From Dermanyssus gallinae (taxonomy: Eukaryota > Arthropoda > Arachnida > Mesostigmata > Dermanyssidae), in NCBI GenBank assembly GCA_003439945.1, contig QVRM01005404.1, positions 558,001-622,000 of the forward strand: a stretch of DNA of 64,000 bases, written 5' to 3'. Under the pieces are notes generated by a model that ran no database searches, was not told the origin of the DNA, and worked only from the letters and a program-made list of their open reading frames with translations. The position numbers and the translations under genes are program-made. Below, piece after piece: positions 43,831 through 56,676 of this stretch; position 1 is the first letter of the stretch, and the number at the start of each line of letters is the position of its first letter.

Positions 43831-45100
43831 GTCGCGGCGGACAAATCAGTACGTGCTAGCGTTCTGTACAAGTAGTTCTTAACAAAATCGCAATATTACT
43901 CTCATCAAGCTGAGACCCGCTGCTATGAGTCGTATTAAATTTTTCAGGATTAATTGTGAAGAAGGTCTAATACTATGCTCAGTGCGTTTTGCGGCTGCGG
44001 CTGTCACAACCCTACTAGCGCTGTTACTACCACTACTGGCAGACCGATCGCTACAGAAAGACGCGTTAAACTACTACAGTTGTTGTAGTCGTCGATCGCA
44101 GCTAATAGAGCTGCTTAGAGAACGAGAGAGAGGGAGAGAGAGAGAGAGAGAGAGAACAAAAAGCCTCCTTCTTCGCTGGTGGGGCTGCAAGCCGGCGTGA
44201 GCGATACGCCACCGTTTCACCGTCTGAGTTGTGGCGGACAGGGAAGGCCAAGATAGGTTAGCTGCCTGGCTAGCTGCTGCCGGCTCGATACGAAGAAGGG
44301 CTGTGAAGGCTTGGCTGCTGGCCTCAGCTTCGTGCATATGTATGTAGGTAGTCGCAGTATGTAGTATTAGTGTTTGGAGTAAGCGGTGACTGCGGACCCC
44401 AATGGAAGCCGGGCCGGGCCGGTGCGATGGGTGGCCACGCTTCTACCTTTTGGTCGATAAAGCGATAACGGCGTATAAATGAAGGAGTAATGCAAGCCAC
44501 CACACCCGACCACATCGACCTGGAGTAGCAACGGCAAGTCAGCTAATTGAGGTAAACCTCGCGTCACTTCCTGGGACGCAGCCCCAGCCCCAAGCATGTT
44601 CTCACATCAAGTCTGCCTCCTCTCGGTGAGCTTGCTGGGCGTTTAGTCATATGGTTTGCAGCGCTCCTAAATATATTAAACTTCAAGCTGTGAAAAAATC
44701 GTGATAACATGTCTACAGCAAATATGTACAAAATCGACAAATAAGCTAAATACATTAAAAAAGTCTTAAGTAAAAAATAAGACATAAAATTCATAGATCA
44801 GAAAAAAAGAATAAGTCAGAAGTCATAACTCACATAATTTAGGAATTTAATATATACATGTGAATGTTTAAATCCATGGCGCCGATGGTTCACTCCTCAT
44901 CTATCACTCGCGTCCGAGTGGGAACTCACATAATTAATTTTGAATAAGTTAATAAATATAATATAATAAACACATAATAAATACAGCAACTTCTATGTTA
45001 AGTAACGGTACATATATCCAGGGCGATCACATCGTAATATACAGGTAATTAGTGCAAAGAATATAATAGTAGAACCAAGGCAAATAAGTTCAGCGTATAG
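43831..45100. other. Unassigned; GC-richer block with (GA)n
   Basis: 43,920-44,640 is richer in GC, with a GAGA tract at 44,125-44,155. Overlapping open frames on both strands have no recognised family. It could be promoter, 5' UTR or first-exon sequence of a host gene; no splice structure could be established. From 44,650 the DNA is AT-rich. Confidence 0.35.
44125..44155. repeat. (GA)n tract
   Basis: GAGAGAGAGGGAGAGAGAG-type run. Confidence 0.95.
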
Positions 45101-45109
45101 ATATGGTGA

Positions 45110-45990
45110 TGATGAATAAACATCAACAACAATTATTCTCGTACGAGCAACATAGCTTCCGTAAAGGGAAGTCGGTCAAAACAGTATGCACGAACTAACT
45201 ATATAAGTCACGGGGAAGGTATATGCTTCATGTATTAATCTAAAGCACACTTATGACATTGCTCCGCACAGTTATGTACTCCAGAAGCTTACGAACGCCG
45301 GTGTAGGCCCTAAAACACTAACTCTAATCGCTAGAATTTTCTAAGCAAACCCGATTATTCTTGACGACGCGATATGTGAACATGAGCCCGTTGTCCAGAC
45401 AACCGGTTATGCTCAGGGTGACAATTATAGCCGGTACGCTCGGCATCGTACTGTGCGCTTCTGACGATACCTTCATGTTCCATCGTGACAAGCTGGAGTT
45501 GCAGCGTTCGCAGTTCGTTCTTGATCGAGTAACTTTTCGATGAGATGCACAACCTTTGAACAACACAACGCCGAACGGATGAGGACAAGTCTTGTTTCGA
45601 TGCAGACAATTTAAAAGCCCTAACAATTATATCTAAGCATGCTTAAAGCACCTTTTCACCTGAAAGTTGCTTCGATGGCGGCCTTCTGCATTCAGCTCCT
45701 GTGGGGTATACTACACAGCTAGATAAACTTAATAAAATAAAGCTCACGTGTTTCAAGCTAGTCATAGGATTACCACGAAACACGAATAACAGGTAGTTTA
45801 CTTTATGGCTTCTACTTAGCTGCTTGTAGAAGGTACAGATACTAGATTTAGTCTCCCAAAATTCCTGCTCCTCCCCAGTTCAGGTAAAAGTTCTCATAAA
45901 GAAGGTTAAAGCGGTTCCCGAAATTTTGTCAAATTGCCAGTAGTGGTCACAAAGAGTTGGCAGATACCACTACAGCCCAGTCGACTGTGT
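45110..45990 (+). pseudogene. LINE G: heavily decayed RT related to LINE R
   Basis: Readable pieces across frames: YEQHSFRKGKSV, HTYDIAPHSYVLQKLTNAGVG (after motif A), NPIILDD, VVQTTGYAQGD (motif B), and later KLTCFKLVIGLPRN. They align in order with LINE R (EEQYGFRAG, SAFDSAPRDKIIAEL, NPISIDD, LQTTGFAQGD). Motif C is not found. Far older than R. Confidence 0.65.
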
Positions 45991-47708
45991 GTGCCGTGTA
46001 TGCAACCGGACGTTCTATATACCATCTCTATACCTCTGCGAAAGCTATTTTACGCAGTAAGCTCGACTATATTTTATTACTTATAAACACGTTTTTGTTA
46101 CAGTGGTATATCTGCATACCATATCTATAGTGCAATAAATACATCTGCACAAAAAGACGGTATTGCTATGCTGAACAAAAATTGTTAAGATCGGCAAATG
46201 GTAAAGACAAAGTGAGAATATCTAGTAATCTCGCCTGACAAAATCTGAAGGGCCACGCCGCCTCTTTAAGGCAATCGAAATACGAGTTAAGTCAGAGTCG
46301 TTTCAACCGTGAGCAGCAGAAAACATTTAACATGTATCTGGTTCATGTGTGGCTTCAAAAAAAAATGGAAATACGCAAAGTAAAGTTTCTTCAGTTAATT
46401 ATAGGTTTTTGAACTAATTATAAGAACATTATGCAACAAATATTGCAAAATGTTTCCCCTATTTATTGTCTCACAAGGTAGATTGGAGTAGTGCTATGAT
46501 GACACTGCAAAACCGCTCATGCTTTCGGTGTGACCGGTTTCAAATATAACTCTGGTACACTTGCTCTCTTTTGTAGTAACACTAAGGAATTAGCCTGTTT
46601 CATATTATTTGAATTTAAATCTGCAGTGATGCTGCAATACCTCATGCGGCTGCCGCCTAACGTATGAGAAATCGCAGGGGCAGCAGCAGCAGAACGAGTG
46701 GTGGCAACACTTAGTAAGCGTGCGCTGTAGTTTTAGCTAATAAAGTGCAGAACTACCAGACAGCCCTCTGATTCGAAACAGGCTGACGCTGAATACCGAC
46801 AAGATTTGTCATTACTTTCAAGCTCAGTCGGTGTCAATGCAAGAGCAGAAGGAGCAATACGCGTAGTATTGGCCGCAGAGGCAGTCGCCGTAGAGGACGT
46901 AGCAGAATGAGTAGCAAGCGGCAATGCTGGTTAGGTCGACATCATCTGCATCTCGAGGTCATCAAAATGCGATCATCGCTGCGCGGAGTACGTCGCCTCG
47001 TTGTCTAGGCAAACGCCGACGAGTTTCACGTGAACCGTCGACGCTCGCTGCCATGTTAGCACTGCTCGGCTGCAACCTTCAAAGGTGTTGTTGCTAGAGC
47101 ACTCTACTTCGGCTGGTCGACTCTTTTCGATACCGTTATCTGGTCTCACGGCCTCGTTGTTTGGTAGAGTTTCTTTGTTTTTACACACGACGACTGCCAT
47201 CGCAGCGGCCGTCTTGAGAGTAGCCGAAGAGTGCGAGGAGAGGACACCCCCAATAGCAACCTGGGGTAAGAGAGCAAAGGGGTGATAGATCTGTGACGAG
47301 AGAAACATAAACTTACGCCGATGCTAGCTCATGAGCGTACTGTTTTACATATTTCGAGCTGCACGCTGCCAGCTATCAGTTTATTGCTTGCTATTGGAGA
47401 CGCACAAGGCAAACTCTGTCCGGAAATAGACCACGCTGATCTCTTTTTCAGCGAGGGTTGTCAAAGCCGGAAAACCACAGTTTTGCACGAGGATAACCTT
47501 TTAGATTTGATAATCATGAAGCCGGCGAACTCGGCAAGACGCAACGAATCATCTAAAATTAGTTTACAGACCAAAAACGGTATAACATACTTTCCTTACC
47601 TTACAATATCAGTATTTTGTTTTAATTTGCGCCACGGTAATTGTAAAATGTGCGTTAAAAACTAGAGTTTTAGACGGACGTCAGTAGAATCAAACATTTT
47701 CCAGAATG

Positions 47709-47739
<31 letters not shown>

Positions 47740-48059
47740 AACGCGCGGTTTGCGCGCGCTTGTTCAGAAATGGTGGTTTGGTTTGGTGGGTCTTGCAGAG
47801 ATAAAAAAAAATAATTTGCATATCTTTATCCTACAATTAATGTAACCTTGTAAAAACCGTGGCGAATACATGGCTAAATTATTAAACATTTCATATTGAT
47901 TCACTCAGGTTTGAGTAGAAATTATAACCACAAATACATTACTTTAACAACTATAAGGACAGTAAATTTACATATATATGAATATACATTCCCGGGCATA
48001 AAATATAATGAAATATGTAAGCTACAAGGCTCCTCACTGACGGGCTCATTCATTTAAAG
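45991..48059. other. Unassigned region
   Basis: AT-rich to 46,640, then a GC-richer stretch (46,650-47,320) with a GCAGCAGCAG run and overlapping frames on both strands (111 codons minus at 46,973-47,308). A 114-codon plus frame at 47,321-47,665 is unrecognised. A TA run lies at 47,713-47,738. Confidence 0.45.
47713..47738. repeat. (TA)n microsatellite
   Basis: Pure TA run followed by ACGCGCGGTTTGCGCGCG, a short GC-rich imperfect palindrome. Confidence 0.9.
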
Positions 48060-48093
48060 ATTGCACATGATTGCATTCTGCGGCATGGTATCT

Positions 48094-49530
48094 TCAGCAG
48101 AGTTCACCGCAGCGGCGGCATACACAAATCTCACATGGTTCATGAAATTCAGCCCGTTGACATAAAAGGTGATGAAAGCCGTGCACCGCAAATCGTGTTA
48201 TTACGTGCCTGTTGCTACGCTCTGGCCTCCTTCCACCCCGGCATTTCTCATTGCTCAAGTTTTGAAGAATTCCGGTAGAAATCGGAAAATTTCGCCTCCC
48301 AATTTCCAATGCAGTCGTTGAAGGCTATAGTGCGAGAGAGGTTATAACGGCGCCTTAGGTCGTCTATGCAAAGTGGACAGTCTTGTAATAGGAAGACTAG
48401 GCGGTTGCGCGTTGACGTATGGAGTTCCAGAGTCTGTATCAGGAAGGCTGCTTCTATTTGATTCAGCTGGTCGAGGTTTCTGAAAGTCAGATGCGCCCAT
48501 ATTAAATCCACTTCATATGAAGCCACGGGGGCAACCTTTAGGTCGATCAGGCGAATGGCTGTCGCGAGGGACGGGCGCTGCGGGCTTCAGATGGAAGATG
48601 CGGCTATTAGGGCTTTCCTGCATCACTCCATAACATGCAACGATAACCCTACCCCATTCGACGGCAGAATTAGTCCTAGGTAAGGGAACTTATTGACGTT
48701 CGCAAGAGGAAAGCTACCGATACGAAGAAAGCCGTCACGCACGACCCTGCCCTCTCTAGGGAACTCTAGTGGCTCCGTCTTACCAAGGCTAATCGTTAAC
48801 CCCAACTCTGAGACGGCTGTGTTGAGCCTGACCAACGCCTGTTGGACCTGAAAACGGCTTCTTCCAAAGATGGCTAAATTGTCTGCGTATAAAAAAAACT
48901 TGATGAGATCTCTACACCCCCGAATTCGCTTTGGCAAGTGCTTCAAGAGGGCAGAAAAAAGAAGTGGACTCAGATTGTCCCCCTGGGCCCACTGGGTTGT
49001 AAGAACGCCGGCCTCCATTGTCTCCATCGTCGATTGTCACCTGGTATTCCTGTAGAACCTTTTTTTATGAGGTTCAGCATATACGAGGGAACGCCGACTG
49101 CTGCCAGAATGTTGAGCACTCGGTCACGCGGAGTCAAGGACGGCTTTGAAATCGACGAATACCGCGTACAGATTGTACGTATTTTAAGGTGCTTATTCAA
49201 AACGTCGTCCCGACCTGATGCTTTGTTGTCGCACATTCCTTGAGCCTGCAGAACCTCCATGACCGTGAGGTCTTTCTCGAGTTGACTCCGGTGTCTTGTC
49301 ATTTCCTCGTCCCAAGCAGCGGCGAACAGTGGTGATTCGCAGGGAATCGTGTCACTCGATGCAAACATTTCGGCGAAATGTCCGACGAGGGTGACGAAGC
49401 TAATAGGACAGGAGGTCTGCCCGCCGCGTGTAAGCCACTTGTATTGAGCTCGTTCCGCGTGTGCCAAAAGGATAGCCTCCTGTTGTTCAAGGTATAGTGT
49501 CTTCTGGCAGATCGTTTGTTCTTTACTCAA
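48094..49530 (-). pseudogene. RT and C-terminal region of LINE H
   Basis: Frames 48,970-49,530, 48,623-49,027 and 48,094-48,526 together cover RT: YKWLTRGGQTSCPIS, NKASGRDDVLNKHLK, TTQWAQGDNLSPLLFSALL (motif B), YADN at 48,878-48,889 in place of YADD, GLTISLGKTEPLEF (motif D) and FPYLGLIL (motif E). Most of the fingers and motif A are missing between NKHLK and the thumb-proximal sequence. The C-terminus NRHVITRFAVHGFHHLLC with CEICVCRRCGELC parallels LINE R. The second catalytic Asp of motif C is lost, so this copy is dead independent of its frameshifts. Confidence 0.85.
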
Positions 49531-49740
49531 CGAGTTTCTTTCTCCAACATAGTTTACTTTGTTCTCGCTTAAGCTGACCGCAAGTAAACCGATGACCGAG
49601 TTTCCTGAATGGTTGAGGAAGGTCGGAAATTACGTTGGGGTAACTATCCAGCAACCTCAGCTAGAGTGTCACGTAAGACTATCGTGCGACTGGAAGAAGG
49701 ACAATCGAGACGAGCGTCAAAATGGTGGATGGCGTCCAAA

Positions 49741-49860
49741 CCTGTGTAATTAAAAGGCGCGGTCGCCCACGTTTCCGTCAGAACCAGAATATCGACACCA
49801 TCCAGATCCGACGGTGCGAGCAACGCTACGGTTGCAGCGCCCCCGCTGTACTATATTTCG
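49741..49860 (-). pseudogene. Start of the APE endonuclease of LINE H
   Basis: The minus frame reads ATVALLAPSDLDGVDILVLTETW, equivalent to LINE R's ASSLALLAPSCLEGYDI followed by VLTETW, and here without R's stop between them. Sequence then jumps to the RT N-terminal linker near 49,540, so GDFN and the catalytic His are deleted. Confidence 0.75.
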
Positions 49861-50075
49861 CTCCGACCCCTGCTCCAGTGACGGCCAGTGGGTTCCCTTC
49901 GATTGCTGAAGACGCTGCGTCAGGTAGCAGGTTGCTAGGATACAGCCGTTAGCGCTTGGCTCAGGAAGTCCAGGATTGTCGAAGATGCCGGAAGCTGGTA
50001 CCAATCCTTCGAGCCTGGCCGATCGGTCCTGGAGCCCGGCCCGGTGCGTCGTAAGTAGATCAATCTCGGTGTTCT

Positions 50076-50543
50076 TTAAAGATGGGCACGACCGGCAAAC
50101 CTGACCTTGCTGTTAAACCTGGCATCTTTGACCGGGGGGCGCGGGCCCTGACTCTTGTTGCGCTGAGACGTCGCTCTCGATTCCGTATTCGGTTGGGGCG
50201 CGGACACCCCTAAAAAGTTTGATCCGTCTGGCAACAAATATTGGCTGCTCTCGACCACTTGTCGTTGCGTGATAGTGAGAGGGAGCACTGGAAAGAGAGC
50301 ACTGTTTTGCACAGCTTCAGCCGCAAGCCTATCGTTGGCCGCCTTACAGTTCTGTCCGAATAGATATACGGACAGGACATAGACTTCAGACCCCGGGCGA
50401 GAGACGTGCAGTTTTGCGGCCAATGCTTCAACCGCTGCTACAAACTTATTTTTCTCGAAATCCATACATTCGTGATATCCCGCTTGCAAGGAAATCGACG
50501 CTGGCCCACTGGCAGAATTGGTGTGCTTCTCTGCCTCTGCCAC
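50076..50543 (-). pseudogene. ORF1-like domain of LINE H
   Basis: 155-codon frame matching the first 110 residues of the LINE R ORF1-like frame (SLQAGYHECMDFEKNKFVAA, HVSRPGSEVYVLSVYLF, CKAANDRL). The tail is Gln/Arg/Pro-rich, as in R. Function is not established; probably nucleic-acid binding or RNP assembly. Confidence 0.7.
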
Positions 50544-50682
50544 TATGCTTTCGGTGTTGACACGGGTGTCTTATTTGGGGAGAAGTTCCTTAAGAGCCGG
50601 TCCAAGTGGTCCAACGACACTGTCACCCAGCACCAACACGGATTTCTTCGGCGGGGGCAACACTGCGGCATCTTCTCGTTCG

Positions 50683-51004
50683 TCAGTGGCATCCATAACC
50701 AGCAATAATTGCTGTACTGGGTATAGTCTCATCCGATTTCAAACATGCTGCATGGATAGTTCGATTGTACTTTGAACAGCTCAGATTGAGCCCACCCTGA
50801 GCGGTACCCTGGTATCTTGCACATACCAGACTCACGCGCGATTCTTTCAGGCGCTGGTTGATGATAGGCGGGGAGAGCGGTCGCTTTTGGCCACCGGCAT
50901 AGACGGGTGTTGCATTTGTTGCAAACGCTCTGTTGTTGTTGTGAGACCGCAGCTGACATTCCCACAGATGTGACTGCCGGGCTGTTCCGAGCAACAGGGG
51001 TCAT
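50683..51004 (-). pseudogene. PHD-like Cys/His region upstream of LINE H ORF1 domain
   Basis: Two overlapping frames carry VCNKC and LVCARY...LSCSKYNRTIHAACL. The latter resembles the C-x2-C-x4-H-x2-C part of a PHD finger, with one Cys replaced by Tyr. A PHD finger in this position would parallel LINE E ORF1. Confidence 0.45.
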
Positions 51005-51459
51005 GTCCGCCCGCGCTATGCGGATCTCAAAGTGACGGAATTACAGCTGCCGTACTTATAGGCGAAGCACTGAAAGACAAGCATACGCTAGGATACCGAC
51101 CTTGCTATAGTCCAGGAGGGTGCACGGAGTTACGAGGAGTCGATTGATGTGGCGATATCTGAGCTTCGGTATATCGTACTCTCATAACATGCTAACCACA
51201 CAGAGCCATGACAAAAACACGTTCGCACTCTATGACAGCTGACCACGATTGACCACAACACGGCTAAATTCCTAAGCTGCGAACACCGTCACATGTCTAC
51301 CCTACACCCAGATTCCCTCTAGGCGTTGCTCTCAGTGCTACTGTACCATATATTTTTTCTTATATTTATTCGTTCTTTATTGCAATAGACCCCCTCTCAC
51401 ACCAGCACAATTCCTTCCCTTCAGCTGTTTCTTTTGCCAAAACCACCTTAAAAAAAACT

Positions 51460-51840
51460 TTGCCTCATCCAACAAGCTGAGTTCGTTTTCTCCTTTTCTA
51501 ACTAGTGATACCCGTAGGTAGGAATTGAAATTATTTTTAGTTGAAATAACGCAACCGCCACGTGATCGAAGAGGCAGTGAGGATTGTTTGTTGCCACTTC
51601 TATGGTAGTTTTGCTGGCTCTCTCCTGCACGTGCTTCCGATAACTTATTTCAGATGACGAGACGGTAAGTCCCACGTATGCAAACGACTCGCACTTATCG
51701 CCCTTTCGCCTGAGTGCGTCGCACTTGACCAGCTGGCATTCGCTGCAAAATTCAATACTTTTTTAAAACTTATCTTAGTTGACGCCTAGCTGTTCCCCAT
51801 CCATTACCTTATTAAGGCGATATAATATCTGTTTTGGCTT
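51460..51840 (-). pseudogene. Old LINE RT thumb fragment
   Basis: The minus strand reads, across short frames, CSECQLVKCDALRRKGDKCESFAYVGLTVS followed by ISYRKHVQERASKTT and VALFQLKIISIPTYGY. This is the motif-E and thumb segment (SFxYLGxxL, HVxERxxKA, FxxKIxPIxxYG) of a LINE RT. The YADD region is absent. Family not assigned. Confidence 0.6.
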
Positions 51841-54619
51841 TAAAATGTGTTTTCCAGGCGTAACAATGCATACGTGGCAAGTTTAGCTTGTTTCCTCGCC
51901 CATCTTAGATTCATTTTCTGCGACAAATACCTAACAATATTGATCACAACAGGGGACTCAAAGCATCGTCCGGAACTGACCCAGTTGACTGTGCAATCTC
52001 CCGTGACACCTACATCATCATCAATGAGTACTGTTTTGGTATGTTGGCCAACAGTTAGAACGTTTGAGCCGGCCCCCTTTCTAGGCAAATTTTTTGATTA
52101 TTTTGTTCATTGGAGCCACGTCAAAGGAGGTCTCCAAAAACTGTATATACGAGCAAGTAACTGCTAGTTATACTATGAACCGAACTGCCGGACATACCCG
52201 CCGTAATATCTATCATATTTGCTCCAGCACTGTCTGAGTCGATGTCCCTCCTATGGGCCGATAATAAATGGAATTATAATAAATGCCGACCTCTCACTCC
52301 GCTAGTCCACCTCATTACTGCTGTTCCATAAATAAGTGATGTGCGATAGTGCGAAAGCCTTCTTTAGAAAATTTTCTTTCTGTCATTTTAGTGCGATTCG
52401 TCCACTTCCAGGTCTTCCCATATTAGTAGAATACTATGTAGGTGCTATTTGTATTCCGGAAAAAAGCGACTGCTGCCTGAGGAATGCACGTGTGGGCGTT
52501 TCGTCGCCGCATATGCGCTTGTGGTTTTCGAGATTTCATGCATACTGTCTCTCTGCGGTTAACCCCTAAGTCTTTCCGACGCTATTCTCAAACGTCATAT
52601 TGCAAACTATGAACGAGGAGTTACCGATACATATGACGTATGGCAAAGGCGTACTCCTCTTAATTTACGCAAGCAGGTAATGCGTAAAACCCCAATTTAT
52701 GCATAATTAGAAATCCATTTTAACAAAGCATATTTAAGCCGACGAAATTTATTTGTAAATCAATAGTAGCTATTATTCTATCTCCGAGTCATCACACATA
52801 TTGGACAGAAAGAATTTGATAGCGCAAAAAATTGGGAGACAGTGAGACTTTATAAATCGTTTGATGTTATATTTACAAACGTGTTGGTAACGTTGGTCTC
52901 CCCATACCAAAGCAAATATTTTGGCGCATTAGAATGTCGGCCATTTGGAGCAATATTTTGTTGGCTTGTATAACAAGGACGTCAAACAAAATTATTAAGA
53001 AAATGCTATTGCACACCTTTAAGCAAATTCGTGTATTTGCCTTGTACAGTTACTGAACAATCTGATGAATCATCTTTTTATAACAAGGCGTGTCTTAGCT
53101 ACCGGCGTAGTATGACAACTCAGTTTAAGATCGGCTATTACTTTTGCTCTTAAATCATGCAGAGTGATGTCCAAAGTAGGGATAGGAGTGTCTTAGAACG
53201 GCGTACCCTTGCAAACAATCTCATGTGATTCCCCGTACACCAACCGATGGCCTATTGCAGATTCTATTTGCATAACCTACCGGGGCAGTAAACCCTTAGA
53301 TTGCAGCGTATTTAACGTACTCTACGAGGTAAGTAGCGCTTGGCATATAACGCGTAGATAAGATCTAGCAACGATGAACCACTGCCATTCTATAAAACAT
53401 TGACCGATGCAAACGAAGCTTCGCTAAGGAAGTGGTAAATACGAACTAAAATATCTGCTGTAGATGTACGGAAAATCCTTTTCTACCTAAATAGCAGTGC
53501 TCAAGAAGTGATGGTGAACTCGATTAAAGGAGTTTTTACATAAATAGCACAATCTTGTGCAATTAAAAAAATTAAATTTGTATGCTTCTAGACTAGCTGA
53601 AATACTAATGTATGTCGCAAATAATTATTTATCGCATGCTAGTAAGCAAACACATATATGACCATAACTCTTTAAAAACGCCGTAAGCAACAAAATATTG
53701 AGAAGCGCAACGGTGGTTTTCTTGTTGCCGTCGTTTTGAGTATATTGGGACACTTCGTTGGGTAAATTCATTACTCGTTTAATGTGTATACCGAAATACA
53801 CATGTCACATTTAGGACGCTTAGTGCGGCAGCCTAACCCGTATGGTGAGATATTTAGAGAGGTAAAATTACATTACGGTTTAATGCTAGATTTTGTATCT
53901 TAGTGCGCGGCTAGATCTTGTAATTTAGTATACGGCTAGATTGTGTAAATTGGCCTATTCAAAATAGGATAGCAATTAGTCTGAGATTTTAGTGATTCTA
54001 ATCGCGGAACCGTTGTGCATTGGTGACACAGCTTGGTTGCCCTTGGTATCGCTGGTACAATAACCAAATAATTAAAAGTAAGCGGCAAGAAAATTTGCTT
54101 TATCCGAATTGCTAAACACCACACAGGAGCCAGATTTGATGACAGGTATAGACTCGTACCCCACCTTTTCCTATTAGCAGAGGGAAAACGATCCACATTT
54201 ATTAAAGTCAAAATTACTTGCCGCAATAATTCTCCTGGCAGGTTTTGTTATGCGCTGAACAATAAAAATGGCTGACGAGAGGTCAAGCACAACCGCATCC
54301 GGTAACGCATAGAAGTGCATAACGCATGAATGCGTTCAGTACGGAGGACATTGTTCTCCCAGTTGCTCACGTAACATAAACAATGATTAATTAGAGCAAT
54401 CTTCTAAGACATCAGCTGCGACAATTTTATTACAGCAGACTGGATCAAATTAAACAACACTGGTGACATTGCGAGCAGGCATACAGTTGCCGTCGCTACG
54501 AGTAGGGCGGTTACACATTGTTGATCGACAATTTACTCAAGTTATTGAATTAAGTTTACCACGAAAAGGTAAGATCGGGGGTGTGTAGCAAGCTTTTAAT
54601 ATGCCTGTAACACAGCTAT
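51841..54619. other. Unassigned AT-rich region
   Basis: No gene recognised. Frames at 51,840-52,088 (minus) and 52,336-52,569 (plus) have no known motif. Confidence 0.5.
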
Positions 54620-54629
54620 GTCCTGTGCG

Positions 54630-54819
54630 ATAAGCCTAAACAAACTCTTCGGGCTGACCCTCAACCAAGATTTAACGTCCACGGGATTGCTTTTCGCATT
54701 GCTTCATTGACGGACCTCCCGTGGATACAAATGTGCAACGGTGGGGCTCAAACCCGCGCACCTATTTGTCTCCTCCGGTCACGAGGCTCAGGCGAATGCA
54801 CCACGCCACGGGGCTCGAT
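54630..54819 (-). mobile_element. tRNA-derived SINE
   Basis: On the minus strand, GAGCCCCGTGGCGTGGTGC contains a polymerase III A-box-like TGGCGTGGTGC. About 37 nt later GGGTTTGAGCC fits the B box (GGTTCGANNCC with one change). About 130 bp of unrelated sequence follow. The tRNA-like part does not fold into a clean functional tRNA (no intact acceptor pairing), so a SINE is more likely than a tRNA gene. 3' boundary uncertain. Confidence 0.65.
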
Positions 54820-56086
54820 TGTTTGTAATATACTTGTAACGCATATAAAGTTCTAGACTTAGCCGCTTATCCATGATTGAGACAACATCACTTCACCTTG
54901 GCTTTAGGGTCGCCTTCCACACTCTTTAGTTTGGGTAAGTCGTAGTGAAATTAGAACATGAGGGCCTAGTCAGTACATCTTTAGTCACGTCATCGTACTT
55001 AAAAGTATTTTTTTCTCTTCGGGCTGACATAATCTTTAATCCTGAGTTTATATAGAATATGCTGTATATGCATATCCGGACAATCTCACCAACCCAACAC
55101 CAAAATAGCTGACATGTCATGTTTTTGCATTTGACGAACAAGAATTATGACTAACAGACAGAACTCCAGTTTTAGGTTTAAACCATGTTGGGCAAAAAGC
55201 TTAGTGCAGGGCTCGTCTGTTTAGGTACGTACACTTTTGTGTAAGCAAGAGCGGTTACGACGTTGTCGCAACTGAGCATAGGTTTGATAGGTTTGCTCCG
55301 TGTTAGAATATAACAATTTATTTTGACACTGTCACTTTTAATGCAGCTTTAATCTAGCATTGGTACGTGTAATGTTCTGTAACATAGATGATTATCAGAA
55401 AGTTCCTTATAAATATTTAGTAAAGATGCACAAATGAAGCTACATGCTATAACATGTACAAAAAGCAAATTAGACGCACGTTGCTATGATGAAGGCGTGA
55501 GGTAATTGCGGTAACCTGTAAATAGAGATATGCGGGCAATGTCTCGAAACGATGATGCCGTTTTGATGACTTTCCTAGTCGAACAGATACTACCCCTATC
55601 CTGCGAATGCTAAATACTGCGGTGGTTGTGCTTGCCCGATATACCATTCTCCCGACAATCCCGTATAGGGCTGTAATGCTTTGGATGCATTCTTACGACG
55701 CCCGCACACCTCATCACAGAGACGATGCAGGGCACGCGTTTATCGTCGCTTTCACCATTGGCACCAAGAGAACTTCCCCTTTCGGCTTCATTCGGATTTG
55801 CTTTAACGAACTATTTTTGAGCAACGACCCAACTTGCCTTCGGTTTCGCTTCGATCGCCGTCGAAACGTGTCGTTGCTTGCCTAGCCCGACTCGCTGTGC
55901 TTGCTTGCTTGCTGGTGTCGACCTGACGGTGCTTATGCTTTGCCGGTCAGAGTAGTGTAGTAGCTGTTTGCTTTTGCTGGGTGGATGGGTGGGATATCTA
56001 AAGACCTGGCCCGTTAAGATCCGTTAGAAGCAAACGACGTAGGACCTTACCGACACGCGCATTCATGGTTCGTGGCCGCCTGCTTT

Positions 56087-56118
56087 TCGCTCTCTCTCTC
56101 TCTCGCTCTCTTTCTCTC
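56087..56118. repeat. (CT)n tract
   Basis: CTCTCTCTCTCTCTCGCTCTC-type run, equivalent to GAGA elements on the other strand. Confidence 0.9.
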
Positions 56119-56633
56119 GTTTGCGTTTCCCTCCTGCTGTTCCTACGCACGGAGCTTCGGGACGAGCTAAAGGTTTGACTTCGATTTGCTGCGCTCGCAC
56201 ACTGCAACTCAACGAGGCCCTACTTCGGTCGTTCTCATATGCGGCGTAGTTTTCTCTCTCCCTTTCCGTAAGATTGATGATTCTCTAGCCACCAAACCGA
56301 ACACGCGCAACCAGCAGCCGTTTCGGTGATCAGCCCGCCTGCCGCGTGCCCGTTGAGCTACGCTCAACACCACACATCCCAACACCATCAGTGTAGCTCC
56401 GCGTACAACAACGACGACGACAGCATTAGCAACTCCAACAACAGCAAACTTCATCGTCCGAAACATCGCACAAATAGTCAACAATGCAATTCTTCTCGCT
56501 ATATAATAATGCTACCTCAGTTTCTTATGGTTTTGCTGCAACCAAGCAACGGACGTATTGCTTAAGGAGTAAGTTTATTGCATTTGTGGCTGTATTTGTT
56601 GGTCCGATACGTATTCATAATGAAGAACGTCTA

Positions 56634-56638
<5 letters not shown>

Positions 56639-56674
<36 letters not shown>
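56639..56674. repeat. (TA)n microsatellite
   Basis: Pure TA run. Confidence 0.95.

Positions 56675-56676
<2 letters not shown>

Larger units (their letters stand above)
48060..51010 (-). mobile_element. LINE H: second minus-strand copy of the R family, internally deleted
   Basis: From 5' (right) to 3' (left): a PHD-like Cys/His region, the ORF1-like domain, the start of the endonuclease (LVLTETW at about 49,755), a deletion of most of the endonuclease, RT in several frames, and the C-terminal Cys/His segment near 48,100. It is more decayed than R but covers more of the 5' end. Confidence 0.8.

Noticed and set aside
54640..54819. Functional tRNA gene on the minus strand
   Set aside because: A and B boxes are present, but arm pairing is poor and both boxes deviate from consensus; SINE preferred.
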